DNA of 64,000 nucleotides, from assembly GCA_013140765.1 (NCBI GenBank), contig JABFSE010000017.1, positions 1-64,000 of the forward strand, written 5' to 3'. Shown here piece by piece: positions 63,885 through 64,000 of this stretch. Each line of letters begins with the position of its first letter. The first letter of the stretch is position 1. This DNA comes from Sulfuriferula sp. (lineage in GTDB: Bacteria; Pseudomonadota; Gammaproteobacteria; Burkholderiales; Sulfuriferulaceae). Below the pieces are notes generated by a model that was not told the origin of the DNA, did no database searches, and was given only the letters and a program-made list of their open reading frames with translations. Both the position numbers and the translations under genes were made by a program.

Positions 63885-64000
63885 TTAAGCAGCACTTTCT
63901 TCGGTTGCCGCACCGCGTGGCACAGTAATCGTTGCCACAACAGGATTATCACCTTTGTGCAAAACAGCTTCTACGCCTGCTGGCAATGCGATATCAGCCA
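63885..64000 (-). CDS. rplY: 50S ribosomal protein L25 (Ctc family), 3' end only
   Basis: The last 38 codons before a TAA at 63885-63887 read ADIALPAGVEAVLHKGDNPV and end TVPRGAATEESAA. This matches the C-terminal TL5-type domain of long L25/Ctc proteins, which bind 5S rRNA. The 5' part lies beyond the right edge. pth follows after 25 bases. Confidence 0.88.
   Translation of the reverse strand, partial: ADIALPAGVEAVLHKGDNPVVATITVPRGAATEESAA

Overview
The window looks like the chromosome of an autotrophic betaproteobacterium, probably a Nitrosomonadales-type chemolithoautotroph. The grounds are a form IA RuBisCO/alpha-carboxysome locus, a beta-type rpoBC-str-S10-spc-alpha ribosomal supercluster with two tuf genes, and moderate GC. 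The genus is an inference from gene content; no 16S gene is present.

Region 1 (1-13.7 kb, all minus strand) is a complete alpha-carboxysome locus. In transcription order it reads cbbL, cbbS, csoS2, csoSCA, csoS4A, csoS4B, three csoS1 paralogues, a bacterioferritin-like gene, a pterin-dehydratase-like RuBisCO factor (acRAF), mcdA, mcdB, cbbQ, cbbO and the start of dabB, which runs off the left edge. Together these encode the enzyme, scaffold, shell, carbonic anhydrase, positioning system, RuBisCO activase and the first half of a DAB-type inorganic-carbon pump.

Region 2 (13.7-22 kb, minus strand) is an accessory island. It holds a type IC restriction-modification operon (hsdM, hsdS, hsdR) interleaved with two Fic AMP-transferases of different autoinhibition classes and a GxxExxY (PD-(D/E)XK-like) gene. 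The island carries 12-bp tandem repeats inside hsdS (the TAEL spacer) and inside one fic gene, a composite dispersed repeat that reuses pieces of the GxxExxY gene, and small inverted-repeat elements at both edges. This is the most unusual part of the window.

Region 3 (22-30.2 kb) has ssb and a YajR-like MFS transporter on the minus strand. Divergent from them are uvrA and a SWIM-SNF2 helicase on the plus strand, ending at a bidirectional terminator.

Region 4 (30.2-64 kb, all minus strand) is the translation/transcription supercluster. In transcription order it reads rplY (partial), pth, ychF, tRNA-Tyr, tRNA-Gly, tRNA-Thr, tufB, tRNA-Trp, secE, nusG, rplK, rplA, rplJ, rplL, rpoB, rpoC, rpsL, rpsG, fusA, tufA, rpsJ through rpsQ (S10), rplN through rpmJ (spc), and rpsM through rplQ (alpha). 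Sigma70-like promoters with exact 17-bp spacers are visible ahead of tRNA-Tyr, between tufA and rpsJ, and between rpsQ and rplN.
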